Part shown: in pieces, positions 11,341 to 23,576 of the stretch | Numbering within the stretch: the first letter of the stretch is position 1 | Layout of the letters: the number at the start of each line of letters is the position of its first letter | Source of the DNA: Symsagittifera roscoffensis | Lineage: Eukaryota; Xenacoelomorpha; Acoela; Convolutidae | Assembly (NCBI RefSeq): GCF_963678635.1 | Contig: NC_087062.1 | Location: forward strand, 30,220,833-30,284,832 | DNA: 64,000 bases | Reading direction: 5' to 3' | Made by a program: the position numbers and the translations under genes | Notes under the pieces: model-generated | What the model saw: the letters and a program-made list of their open reading frames with translations, nothing else | What the model was told of the DNA's origin: nothing | Database searches by the model: none

Positions 11341-14159
11341 ATGAGATGAAGGAACGTTTTTTCGTAAATGAAACGTTATTAAAAACAAATTTTGAGTTTT
11401 CGAGGGGTAAGCAACTAGATGAACAATTCTCCGAACTAGCCTGAAAATTATTGCAAATGTTCATTGACTGAACATATACGAGATAATAGCAGCAATATGT
11501 CCAAGCTTCAATGCAACTATTGCGCTCTCGTTGAAAGTTCTACCAAACAGACTGCTCGACTTTTCAGCTTGCCACGGGATCATATTCATGTTAATTGCCT
11601 TTACAGCGACCGACAACCAATCAACAAAAATAGTATTAACAGAACTAAAACAGAAACCTTTATATAATTTTCCCAAAATTTGTCTGAAGCAATTACGACA
11701 CAAACTTTGTCAAAATAGGAGGAAGGTACGGTTTTGCCAGAAGGAATACTAGATGTAAGATTATGTAGAAATATTGTCTTACCAAGGTGAATGGGGATTT
11801 TCAAAATCAGAAAAAAGAAAAACCGTTTGCCCAATGGGTTAGTCTACTGTCCATAGTGATGTTACTATGATTTGGTGAAAGAGCTGACAGTAACAACAAT
11901 TTCAATTTCGGGTTCAGAGCCATAGTGATAGTTTCAAATGTTTGGCGTCCCATACTACGCCTAAAAACTCCAAATCGTTTGTCGAATATTTCGATACACG
12001 GCCATAAGGAAATCTTGGAGAGAATGCAATCGTTTTATACTCCCTGTTGAAATTGTTCAAGGTTAGCACCCAATATGCGAGGCGTCTGTCTTGAGTCTTG
12101 TTTTTTCTTTTATGGCGATGTGGCCTTTTTCTGTAATAATTAAAATTTCGGTTTTCAACTTCTTTAATGCCATTGAGTGGCTTTTGTCCCAGTGATACAT
12201 TATTCATTTTTTTAGCAGAAATTGTAACGCGAACTCAAATTCGAAAGATTTGGGACCAATTCAACCTATCGGTTCATAAAATCTAAAATGGAAAGAAAAT
12301 CGGAGATATTTTTTGGTTTTGGGAGGTTTTTCATTACGTCTGCTTTACCGACCAAAAGCCGAACACTGGCTTTAGAATTTTTAAAACCCAACCATTTTGT
12401 TTTTTTTTAAAATGCAAATTTTCCCCTTTTTATCGCGATATTGCTTTTTTCTAGCACAGTAAAATTTCGGTGCACAAAAGTTCTATGTTTTCCTATGATT
12501 TCTTCTAGGTTATTAGTATATCGTCTACATAACAGTTTGTGAACGTTCCCCTTTTTAAAGGCCAGCCCACGACTCTTTGAAACTCATTAGGCATTTTTGT
12601 CCTGTCCATATAAACAGTTTAAAAGTGGCACGTGATTTTGGTGCCGTTTCCTAAAATGCTAAAGTACATTATTTTCTTGCTTTCTCGCATAACTTAAGTT
12701 GACTATATGCAGTTTTGAGCTTGATTCTACCAAAGCCTACCCACTGGTCGGGTTTTTTAATAGCTGAAATGCAATTGTTTTAGTCAGTTCGTGTATATTT
12801 GGCATGGAATTTTTGTTTTTGAAAATCTGATCATTGACTAGTTTTTTGAATCTAGTGCCAATTTAAACGAGCCATCTCTCTTTCTAATGATTTAATCAGA
12901 CTTACTGAGGAAATAAGTTATCGAGGGGTAAGCAATTAGATGAACAATTTTCAGAACTAACATAAGAAATATTGCAAATTGTCAGTTGCATATTGACTGA
13001 GCAATACACGAGATAATAGCAACAATATTTCTAAGCGTAAATGAAACTATTTCGTGCTCGTTAATATTTCTGTCTAACAGATTGCTCCATTTTTACACTT
13101 GCCCTCGGATCCTATTTGTTTTAATTGTTTTTACAGCGACCGACGTTCGATCAACAGAAAAAGTATTAACAGAATTGATACAGGTCCCCTTAGATAATTT
13201 TCCTGAATTTTGTCTATGGCAACTACGAAAAATTTTTCGGCAAAATAGGAGGAAGCCACCTCTTTGCCAGAAGTAAAGGTAGATATAAGTTTTGTATAAT
13301 CGAAAAGAAATGAAAACGTTAGCCAATGGGTTAGTCTTCTGTCCATTGTGGTGTTACTATGATTTGGTGAAAGAGCGAAAGTTCGAGAGTTTTTGTAGAA
13401 ATCATCTCCCCATACGCCATATGAAGTAAAAAGTAATATGTTTCGCTCCTACTAACAATTAAACTATGGCAAATAGGTTTTTTTAACCTATTTGGAACGA
13501 TTTTTAGGCTGGATTAAATCTCCATTTACGCGTTAATAGCAAAAACTATATCAAACGTTAATTATACCAAACTCGCCAAAATGGCAATCGTTAAACCCCC
13601 ATAAATGTACAAAAATCAATCACAGGTGAAAATTTTTTTCAAATTTAGGCTTTTGACAAACAAATCTTTTGAAAGATAAAAGAAAACTTTGTCAAAATTA
13701 TCTAGTTTAAAAGCCGAAGTTTGTCTAAGGAAAAAAATCAACCCGAGCACAAATACCCGTTTCTTTTGTCGCGAAAGTCGGAACAAAAACATACCACGAA
13801 AAACACATTTTATTTAAAAAACTAACTTGACGTTTAGAAAAATATATGTATAACTATTATTTATATATCAACAAGCCTCTCAATGAAAATCAACTTGACC
13901 TTTAAAAAAGTATATTTTTTATAGAATTTGTTAATAAAATGATTTCTATATCAACTACAGTTCCATTTGCGCATCAGTTGTAACACTGGACGTTTGTTTC
14001 TTACTGTATCTTGATAAAAAAAATTGGGGCAGGGCTAGTATACGTTTGACAGGTGGAACAAAAAAATGGTTTCAGTTTGCAAATCTTTATCAGTATCTTT
14101 AAACAGACCAGAAAACAATCTTAAGTAAATTTTAAAGTTTCCCAATTTCTCTCATTTTC
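11341..14159 (-). pseudogene. Array block Y1: decayed Gypsy RT-RNase H plus R1-bearing flank
   Basis: The minus strand holds an RNase H stretch at 11914-12207 (YKTIAFSPRF, KYSTNDLEFLGVVW), which matches the intact elements' WKTVAFASRF and KYSTNELELLGLVW. An RLTHW block lies at about 11820-11860. RT thumb pieces lie near 12330-12380 and a YVDD active-site codon run at 12520-12531. A second RLTHW/RNase H tail lies at 13093-13346. From 13396 on it is a copy of host-flank DNA including R1. Many stops and frame changes. It is about 99% identical by eye to 16220-19028. Confidence 0.65.
13396..13800 (+). repeat. R1 copy inside the tandem array
   Basis: It has the same landmarks as 7018-7440 in the same order, starting at TCTCCCCATACGCCATATG, followed by the same flank up to 14159. 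Near-identical copies lie at 18275-18680 and 22150-22560. Confidence 0.6.
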
Positions 14160-16219
14160 CAAAGTTGTTAAAAAGCATTTGTACGTTTTTTGTCTCAACA
14201 CAATTTATTATTATGATTTTTTTTACCTGTATCCAGTTGACCTGTTTGTCCTCTGGGGCGGGGAATTGTTTGTCCCCTGGCAATTAGGAACATTTGTGGG
14301 GCGTATTGCTCCATTATTTTGCCAATGTCCTTAGTTTTTTAGGTTTAATTGATTGGCTTATAATTCAGTTTTTGCCCTAATTTACTCGCAAACAGCAGTA
14401 TTTTGGTAATTTTTGAACAGTTTTTAGTCAACAATAGAACTTTGTACAGATGATTTGTAGTTAATTCAAGTGCCCAGGTTTTCTTTGTTGCTCATATATT
14501 TAGATATAGTAGTCTGCCTTGCTGTTAGTCGGCTTCGCTTGGCTGGAGATAAAAGATGGTTTCTTTGGTGAGCTCTCTAAGGACTGTGTCGCCTCCGCTT
14601 TGTGCGAGTGTCTCATAATCTTTACTAAACAAGTCAAGATTATGATCCGCGGTAATATCCTGGCAACTAGGAGCAATTGTTTTCGAAATGTCGTCGAAGT
14701 AATTGTCAAATAACCAAAACCAAGAATTAAGGTTTAATAAGTAACAGGAGGTCGGAGCCATTCTGGTTGGGAACAGGGTTGCCGGAAGTGGAAATGTCCG
14801 AGGCGCTTCTTCGGTAAAAAAATTTTCCTTTTCCGGCTAAACTAGGTAAATTGTTTGTGCCATTCCCCATGGGTGTCGAATGTAATACAAATTTTCAGGG
14901 ACCTGGGAGCAACTTTTTTGTCAGCTAGGTCCTATTTAAAGAAAATGAATTCACTTTGAATCTTGACTGTATGATCCCTAGTGTCGATTAATCCTTGACG
15001 AGATCAAAATTTGGTTATCCATTTTTCGACTTGGTCGTCTTTGTGTGAAAATTACTCTCTAAGATCTACTTTTTTTGTAATTTTCGTCCTTGTTAGGCTC
15101 GGGCTCCGGGAGTTACGGGTCGTGCGATTTTCTGCAAAATCGAGGCCAAAGGAAAGTCGTCCTCCAATTCTGCAGACGGTTCCAAGTCGGCATCTGCGTT
15201 TCCGTCATCTGTCCCATCGTGCAGTTCCAGTACTTGATTGATTGTTTTTGATCTAAAATTTCAAAAAAAATCAGGTTTCTTCTTCTAGTGTTCTCGGTTC
15301 GGGTAATCTGTCTTTCTGAAAGATAGTAAATCCAATGGAAAACTGTTTAGTAATTCTAGTGTTGAAGGTTGGCTTTAGTAATTCGATATAGAAAATAAGT
15401 TAGATTTCACAGTATGTACAAGCCTTTCTACCACCCTTTTGGATGTATGATATCCCACCGTACAATATTACTTTCAATTTTGAATTTTGGCTGAGTTATT
15501 CAAAATTGTGAGATAAAAGCCTGACCCATGTTTGACTCTAATTTTTCTTGAAATCCGTGTTGTCAATAATCGTTTAAAAATGAGATAAATGAACTTGAGG
15601 AAGTGTTGTTAACCACCTTTGCGGACGTCCATTTGGAAACTTGGTCAAATTGGAAATTTGGAAATTTGGAAATTTGGAAATTTTTCCCCAGAAAGCGTTC
15701 CATGGTCCTGCAAACTCCAATTTTTTTCCTCGTTCGCGAATGACAGATCCGGAAGTTTAGCCGTCTGCTTCATTCCCAACAAAGCTTCAAGATTCTTGCC
15801 GCTTTTTCAGCACTCTGTGCAGGACTTGACGTGGTATTATATCTGTCGATAAATGTGTAGCCACCAGATATACTCGGCCAGGAGTTTAATCCCGAACTGT
15901 CCGGGGTGAGCCTCGTAGCGCATAGAAGCGAAGGCTCCTCAAACTCCCACTGATATGGCAAATTTTTTAAACAAAATTAGTAGTTCGTCTATTCTGTGAC
16001 GATCCTTCTCAAAGTTTCTTATGTATTTTCCAAGTATGCTCTTCGGTCGGTCATTCTTGATGGTTTTGATCAGGTCGCAGATGATTTGCAGTTGCGATCA
16101 GGTCGCAGTTTTCATCAGGTCCATTTTTAAACATAAGGGTTTTGTTGTGTACCTCTTGGAAAATTACTATATGTTTTGATTTTTGGGCTTTCTCTGTTCG
16201 TTGGCTCTCGTTTAACCAG
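14160..16219 (-). pseudogene. Array block X2: host exon scrap plus decayed Gypsy integrase
   Basis: 14160-14258 is a copy of host DNA 8531-8635 (end of exon 4 of host gene A and its donor). The rest is integrase. At 15400-15440 is a VERLVHTVK glutamate block; at about 15690-15830 a Cys pair with KSGKN and a linker similar to that of the intact element; at 15880-15961 HPGQ and YIWW-like residues with stops. 14525-14761 is the tail segment. The junction at 14159/14160 joins the equivalents of 7806 and 8531, so this copy lacks the Z segment present in the next two copies. Confidence 0.6.
15648..15684. repeat. Short 8-bp tandem repeat (GGAAATTT)
   Basis: About four units of GGAAATTT. The corresponding tracts at about 21066-21103 and 24953-24989 differ slightly in unit number or sequence, as expected from slippage after the blocks were duplicated. 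Confidence 0.6.
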
Positions 16220-19028
16220 ATGAGATGAAGGAAAGTTTTTTCGTAAATGAAACGTTATTAAAAACAAATTTTGAGTTTTCGAGGGGTAAGCAACTAGATG
16301 AACAATTCTCCGAACTAGCCTGAAAATTATTGCAAATGTTCATTGACTGAACATATACGAGATAATAGCAGCAATATGTCCAAGCTTCAATGCAACTATT
16401 GCGCTCTCGTTGAAAGTTCTACCAAACAGACTGCTCGACTTTTCAGCTTGCCACGGGATCATATTCATGTTAAATGCCTTTACAGCGACCGACAAACAAT
16501 CAACAAAAATAGTATTAACAGAACTAAAACAGAAACCTTTATATAATTTTCCCAAAATTTGTCTGAAGCAATTACGACACAAACTTTGTCAAAATAGGAG
16601 GAAGGTACGGTTTTGCCAGAAGGAATACTAGATGTAAGATTATGTAGAAATATTGTCTTACCAAGGTGAATGGGGATTTTCAAAATCAGAAAAAAGAAAA
16701 ACCGTTTGCCCAATGGGTTAGTCTACTGTCCATAGTGATGTTACTATGATTTGGTGAAAGAGCTGACAGTAACAACAATTTCAATTTCGGGTTCAGAGCC
16801 ATAGTGATAGTTTCAAATGTTTGGCGTCCCATACTACGCCTAAAAACTCCAAATCGTTTGTCGAATATTTCGATACACGGCCATAAGGAAATCTTGGAGA
16901 GAATGCAATCGTTTTATACTCCCTGTTGAAATTGTTCAAGATTAGCACCCAATATGCGAGGCGTCTGTCTTGAGTCTTGTTTTTTCTTTTATGGCGATGT
17001 GGCCTTTTTCTGTAATAATTAAAATTTCGGTTTTCAACTTCTTTAATGCCATTGAGTGGCTTTTGTCCCAGTGATACATTATATATTTTTTTAGCAGAAA
17101 TTGTAACGCGAACTCAAATTCGAAAGATTTGGGACCAATTCAACCTATCGGTTCATAAAACCTAAAATGGAAAGAAAATCGGAGATATTTTTTGGTTTTG
17201 GGAGGTTTTTCATTACGTCTGCTTTACCGACCAAAAGCCGAACACTGGCTTTAGAATTTTTAAAACCCAACCATTTTGTTTTTTTTTTTAAATGCAAATT
17301 TTCCCCTTTTTATCGCGATATTGCTTTTTTCTAGCACAGTAAAATTTTGGTGCACAAAAGTTCTATGTTTTCCTATGATTTCTTCTAGGTTATTAGTATA
17401 TCGTCTACATAACAGTTTGTGAACGTTCCCCTTTTTAAAGGCCAGCCCACGACTCTTTGAAACTCATTAGGCATTTTTGTCCTGTCCATATAAACAGTTT
17501 AAAAGTGGCACGTGATTTTGGTGCCGTTTCCTAAAATGCTAAAGTACATTATTTTCTTGCTTTCTTGCATAACTTAAGTTGACTATATGCAGTTTTGAGC
17601 TTGATTCTACCAAAACCTACCCACTGGTCGGGTTTTTTAATAGCTGAAATGCAATTGTTTTAATCAGTTCGTGTATATTTGGCATGGAATTTTTGTTTTT
17701 AAAAATCTGATCATTGACTAGTTTTTTGAATCTAGTGCCAATTTAAACGAGCCATCTCTCTTTCTAATGATTTAATCAGACTTACTGAGGAAATAAGTTA
17801 TCGAGGGGTAAGCAATTAGATGAACAATTTTCAGAACTAACATAAGAAATATTGCAAATTGTCAGTTGCATATTGACTGAGCAATACACGAGATAATAGC
17901 AACAGTATTTCTAAGCGTAAATGAAACTATTTCGTGCTCGTTAATATTTCTGTCTAACAGATTGCTCCATTTTTACACTTGCCCTCGGATCCTATTTGTT
18001 TTAATTGCTTTTACAGCGACCGACGTTCGATCAACAGAAAAAGTATTAACAGAATTGATACAGGTCCCCTTAGATAATTTTCCTGAATTTTGTCTATAGC
18101 AACTACGAAAAATTTTTCGGCAAAATAGGAGGAAGCCACCTCTTTGCCAGAAGTAAAGGTAGATATAAGTTTTGTATAATCGAAAAGAAATGAAAACGTT
18201 AGCCAATGGGTTAGTCTTCTGTCCATTGTGGTGTTACTATGATTTGGTGAAAGAGCGAAAGTTCGAGAGTTTTTGTAGAAATCATCTCCCCACACGCCAT
18301 ATGAAGTAAAAAGTAATATGTTTCGCTCCTACTAACAATTAAACTATGGCAAATAGGTTTTTTTAACCTATTTGGAACGATTTTTAGGCTGGATTAAATC
18401 TCCATTTACGCGTTAATAGCAAAAACTATATCAAACGTTAATTATACCAAACTCGCCAAAATGGCAATCGTTAAACCCCCATAAATGTACAAAAATCAAT
18501 CACAGGTGAAATTTTTTTTTCAAATTTAGGCTTTTGACAAACAAATCTTTTGAAAGATAAAAGAAAATTTTGTCAAAATTATCTAGTTTAAAAGCCGAAG
18601 TTTGTCTAAGGAAAAAATCAACCCGAGCACAAATACCCGTTTCTTTTGTCGCGAAAGTCGGAACAAAAACATACCACGAAAAACACATTTTATTTAAAAA
18701 ACCAACTTGACGTTTAGAAAAATATATGTATAAATATTATTTATATATCAACTAGCCTCTCAATGAAAATCAACTTGACCTTTAAAAAAGTATATTTTTT
18801 ATAGAATTTGTTAATAAAATGATTTCTATATCAACTACAGTTCCATTTGCGCATCAGTTGTAACACTGGACGTTTGTTTCTTACTGTATCTTGATAAAAA
18901 AAATTGGGGCAGGGCTAGTATACGTTTGACAGGTGGAACAAAAAAATGGTTTCAGTTTGCAAATCAGTATCTTTAAACAGACCAGAAAACCAATTTAAGT
19001 AAGTTTTAAAGATTCCCAATTTCTCTCA
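16220..19028 (-). pseudogene. Array block Y2: near-identical duplicate of Y1
   Basis: It corresponds to 11341-14159 at an offset of about 4879 bases with only scattered substitutions and small indels. It carries the same decayed RNase H, the YVDD codon run (about 17399-17410) and the R1 copy at 18275-18680. Unlike Y1 it continues into the Z segment. Confidence 0.65.
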
Positions 19029-19690
19029 AGCTTAAATGAAACTATTGTGCTCTCGTTAATATTTCTGCCTAACAGACAGTTTTCCAGCTCGCTACGGGAT
19101 GTGTTTATTTTTAATTGCCTTTACAGCGACCGACGCTCGATCAACAGATATTGTATTAACAGAATTAATACAGGTCCCATTAGATAATTTTCCCGAATTT
19201 TGTCTATAGCAACTACGGCCATTTTTTGGCCAAATTAGGAGGAAGTAGCAAATTTGCCAGAAGTAAATCTAGATATGGCCACGAAGTTCAGTCTAAACAA
19301 GGTATGCGGAGCGACCTAACAAAGTCTTTTTTTCAGTAGCGCGGACCACGACCCGGGTTGTTATTTTTAACGGAGCTTTTTGATTTCGAAAACATACTGA
19401 AAATGCAATAAGTTCGCGATGTGATTGATGAGTTGGATAACGGTGCAAGTACATACCTGTCAAAATTGGTAATAGTTTATTTTTCTCAAATAATCTATTG
19501 AAAAGCAGAAACGTGTTTTTCCGCTCAGAGAGACATCAACATGGATCTGCAGATGCACTGGTGATCTCACAGGCTTTTCCAAAGTTGTTAAAAAGCATTT
19601 GTACGTTTTTTGTCTCAACACAATTTATTATTATGATTTTTTTTACCTGTATCCAGTTGACCTGTTTGTCCTCTGGGGCGGGGAATTGTT
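19029..19690. repeat. Array segment Z2: pol scrap fused to a copy of host gene A 3' region
   Basis: 19029-19273 is a decayed RNase H/linker fragment. From about 19274 the sequence is a copy of host DNA 8232-8640, including the end of exon 4 with its donor at about 19650-19690 and the AT-rich intron after it. The host terminal exon 7881-8009 is not included. A nearly identical segment is at 22912-23576. Confidence 0.6.
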
Positions 19691-21489
19691 TGTCCCCTGG
19701 CAATTAGGAACATTTGTGGGGCGTATTGCTCCATTATTTTGCCAATGTCCTTAGTTTTTTAGGTTTAATTGATTGGCTTATAATTCAGTTTTTGCCCTAA
19801 TTTACTCGCAAACAGCAGTATTTTGGTAATTTTTGAACAGTTTTTAGTCAACAATAGAACTTTGTACAGATGATTTGTAGTTAATTCAAGTGCCCAGGTT
19901 TTCTTTGTTGCTCATATATTTAGATATAGTAGTCTGCCTTGCTGTTAGTCGGCTTCGCTTGGCTGGAGATAAAAGATGGTTTCTTTGGTGAGCTCTCTAA
20001 GGACTGTGTCGCCTCCGCTTTGTGCGAGTGTCTCATAATCTTTACTAAACAAGTCAAGATTATGATCCGCGGTAATATCCTGGCAACTAGGAGCAATTGT
20101 TTTCGAAATGTCGTCGAAGTAATTGTCAAATAACCAAAACCAAGAATTAAGGTTTAATAAGTAACAGGAGGTCGGAGCCATTCTGGTTGGGAACAGGGTT
20201 GCCGGAAGTGGAAATGTCCGAGGCGCTTCTTCGGTAAAAAAATTTTCCTTTTCCGGCTAAACTAGGTAAATTGTTTGTGCCATTCCCCATGGGTGTCGAA
20301 TGTAATACAAATTTTCAGGGACCTGGGAGCAACTTTTTTGTCAGCTAGGTCCTATTTAAAGAAAATGAATTCACTTTGAATCTTGACTGTATGATCCCTA
20401 GTGTCGATTAATCCTTGACGAGATCAAAATTTGGTTATCCATTTTTCGACTTGGTCGTCTTTGTGTGAAAATTACTCTCTAAGATCTACTTTTTTTGTAA
20501 TTTTCGTCCTTGTTAGGCTCGGGCTCCGGGAGTTACGGGTCGTGCGATTTTCTGCAAAATTCGAGGCCAAAGGAAAGTCGTCCTCCAATTCTGCAGACGG
20601 TTCCAAGTCGGCATCTGCGTTTCCGTCATCTGTCCCATCGTGCAGTTCCAGTACTTGATTGATTGTTTTTGATCTAAAATTTCAAAAAAAATCAGGTTTC
20701 TTCTTCTAGTGTTCTCGGTTCGGGTAATCTGTCTTTCTGAAAGATAGTAAGTCCAATGGAAAACTGTTTAGTAATTCTAGTGTTGAAGGTTGGCTTTAGT
20801 AATTCGATATAGAAAATAAGTTAGATTTCACAGTATGTACAAGCCTTTCTACCACCCTTTTGGATGTATGATATCCCACCGTACAATATTACTTTCAATC
20901 TTGAATTTTGGCTGAGTTATTCAAAATTGTGAGATAAAAGCCTGACCCATGTTTGACTCTAATTTTTCTTGAAATCCGTGTTGTCAATAATCGTTTAAAA
21001 ATGAGATAAATGAACTTGAGGAAGTGTTGTTAACCACCTTTGCGGACGTCCATTTGGAAACTTGGTCAATTTGGAAAATTGGAAATTTGGAAATTTGGAA
21101 ATTTTTCCCCAGAAAGCGTTCCATGGTCCTGCAAACTCCAATTTTTTTCCTCGTTCGCGAATGACAGATCCGGAAGTTTAGCCGTCTGCTTCATTCCCAA
21201 CAAAGCTTCAAGATTCTTGCCGCTTTTTCAGCACTCTGTGCAGGACTTGACGTGGTATTATATCTTTCGATAAATGTGTAGCCACCAGATATACTCGGCC
21301 AGGAGTTTAATCCCGAACTGTCCGGGGTGAGCCTCGTAGCGCATAGAAGCGAAGGCTCCCCAAACTCCCACTGATATGGCAAATTTTTCAAACAAAATTA
21401 GTAGTTCGTCTATTCTGTGACGATCCTTCTCAAAGTTTCTTATGTATTTTCCAAGTATGCTCTTCGGTCGGTCATTCTTGATGGTTTTG
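19691..21489 (-). pseudogene. Array block X3: decayed Gypsy integrase
   Basis: It corresponds to 14270-16080 at an offset of 5420 with very few differences. Minus-strand 21258-21497 gives the clearest integrase zinc-finger relic: EAHPGQFGIKLLAEYIWW, alignable with EAHPGQFAMKSLATQYIWW of the intact element. The linker upstream reads GKYIRNFEKDRHRIDE. Confidence 0.65.
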
Positions 21490-21650
21490 TTTTTCAAAAT
21501 CTGATCATTGACTAGTTTTTTGAATCTAGTGCCAATTTAAACGAGCCATCTCTCTTTCTAATGAATTTTTGTTTTTGAAAATCTGATCATTGACTAGTTT
21601 TTTGAATCTAGTGCCAATTTAAACGAGCCATCTCTCTTTCTAATGATTTA
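21489..21650. repeat. Direct tandem duplication of about 80 bp at an array junction
   Basis: The motif TCTGATCATTGACTAG with the following TTGAATCTAGTGCC and TCTCTTTCTAATGA occurs twice in succession (about 21489-21563 and 21564-21650). It occurs once in Y1 and Y2. The first copy abuts the X3 end directly, marking where block Y3 was truncated and rejoined. Confidence 0.65.
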
Positions 21651-22911
21651 ATCAGACTTACTGAGGAAATAAGTTATCGAGGGGTAAGCAATTAGATGAA
21701 CAATTTTCAGAACTAACATAAGAAATATTGCAAATTGTCAGTTGCATATTGACTGAGCAATACACGAGATAATAGCAACAATATTTCTAAGCGTAAATGA
21801 AACTATTTCGTGCTCGTTAATATTTCTGTCTAACAGATTGCTCCATTTTTACACTTGCCCTCGGATCCTATTTGTTTTAATTGCTTTTACAGCGACCGAC
21901 GTTCGATCAACAGAAAAAGTATTAACAGAATTGATACAGGTCCCCTTAGATAATTTTCCTGAATTTTGTCTATAGCAACTACGACAAATTTTTCGGCAAA
22001 ATAGGAGGAAGCCACCTCTTTGCCAGAAGTAAAGGTAGATATAAGTTTTGTATAATCGAAAAGAAATGAAAACGTTAGCCAATGGGTTAGTCTTCTGTCC
22101 ATTGTGGTGTTACTATGATTGGGTGAAAGAGCGAAAGCTCGAGAGTTTTTGTAGAAATCATCTCCCCACACGCCATATAAAGTAAAAAGTAATATGTTTC
22201 GCTCCTACTAACAATTAAACTATGGCAAATAGGTTTTTTTAACCTATTTGGAACGATTTTTAGGCTGGATTAAATCTCCATTTACGCGTTAATAGCAAAA
22301 ACTATATCAAACGTTAATTATACCAAACTCGCCAAAATGGCAATCGTTAAACCCCATAAATGTACAAAAATCAATCACAGGTGAAAATTTTTTTTCAAAT
22401 TTAGGCTTTTGACAAACAAATCTTTTGAAACATAAAAGAAAATTTTGTCAAAATTATCTAGTTTAAAAGCCGAAGTTTGTCTGAGGAAAAAAATCAACCC
22501 GAGCACAAATACCCGTTTCTTTTGTCGCGAAAGTCGGAACAAAAACATACCACGAAAAACACATTTTATTTAAAAAACCAACTTGACGTTTAGAAAAATA
22601 TATGTATAACTATTATTTATATATCAACTAGCCTCTCAATGAAAATCAACTTGACCTTTAAAAAAGTATATTTTTTATGGAATTTGTTAATAAAAAGATT
22701 TCTATATCAACTACAGTTCCATTTGCGCATCAGTTGTAACACTAGACGTTTGTTTCTTACTGTATCTTGATAAAAAAAATTGGGGCAGGGCTAGTATACG
22801 TTTGACAGGTGGAACAAAAAAATGGTTTCAGTTTGCAAATCTTTATCAGTATCTTTAAACAGACCAGAAAACCAATTTAAGTAAGTTTTAAAGATTCCCA
22901 ATTTCTCTCAA
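21490..22911 (-). pseudogene. Array block Y3: 5'-truncated duplicate of Y1/Y2
   Basis: It matches 12830-14159 and 17690-19028 but lacks the RT/RNase H part equivalent to 11341-12830. It retains the RLTHW RNase H tail (21887-22171), the R1 copy (22150-22560) and the flank. Confidence 0.65.
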
Positions 22912-23576
22912 GCTTAAATGAAACTATTGCGCTCTCGTTAATATTTCTGCCTAACAGACAGTTTTCCAGCTCGCCACGGGATGTGTTTATTTTTAATTGC
23001 CTTTACAGCGACCGACGCTCGATCAACAGAAATTGTATTAACAGAATTAATACAGGTCCCATTAGATAATTTTCCCGAATTTTGTCTATAGCAACTACGG
23101 CCATTTTTTGGCCAAATTAGGAGGAAGTAGCAAATTTGCCAGAAGTAAATCTAGATATGGCCACGAAGTTCGGTCTAAACAAGGTATGCGGAGCGACCTA
23201 ACAAAGTCTTTTTTTTTTTCAGTAGCGCGGACCACGACCCGGGTTGTTATTTTTAACGGAGCTTTTTGATTTCGAAAACATACTGAAAATGCAATAAGTT
23301 CGCGATGTGATTGATGAGTTGGATAACGGTGCAAGTACATACCTGTCAAAATTGGTAATAGTTAATTTTTCTCAAATAATCTATTGAAAAGCAGAAACGT
23401 GTTTTTCCGCTCAGAGAGACATCAACATGGATCTGCAGATGCACTGGTGATCTCACAGGTTTTTCCAAAGTTGTTAAAAAGCATTTGTACGTTTTTTGTC
23501 TCAACACAATTTATTATTATGATTTTTGTTACCTGTATCCAGTTGACCTGTTTGTCCTCTGGGGCGGGGAATTGTT
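22912..23576. repeat. Array segment Z3: pol scrap fused to a copy of host gene A 3' region
   Basis: Nearly identical to 19029-19690. The copy of host DNA 8232-8640 starts near 23160 and includes the end of exon 4 with its donor. Confidence 0.6.
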
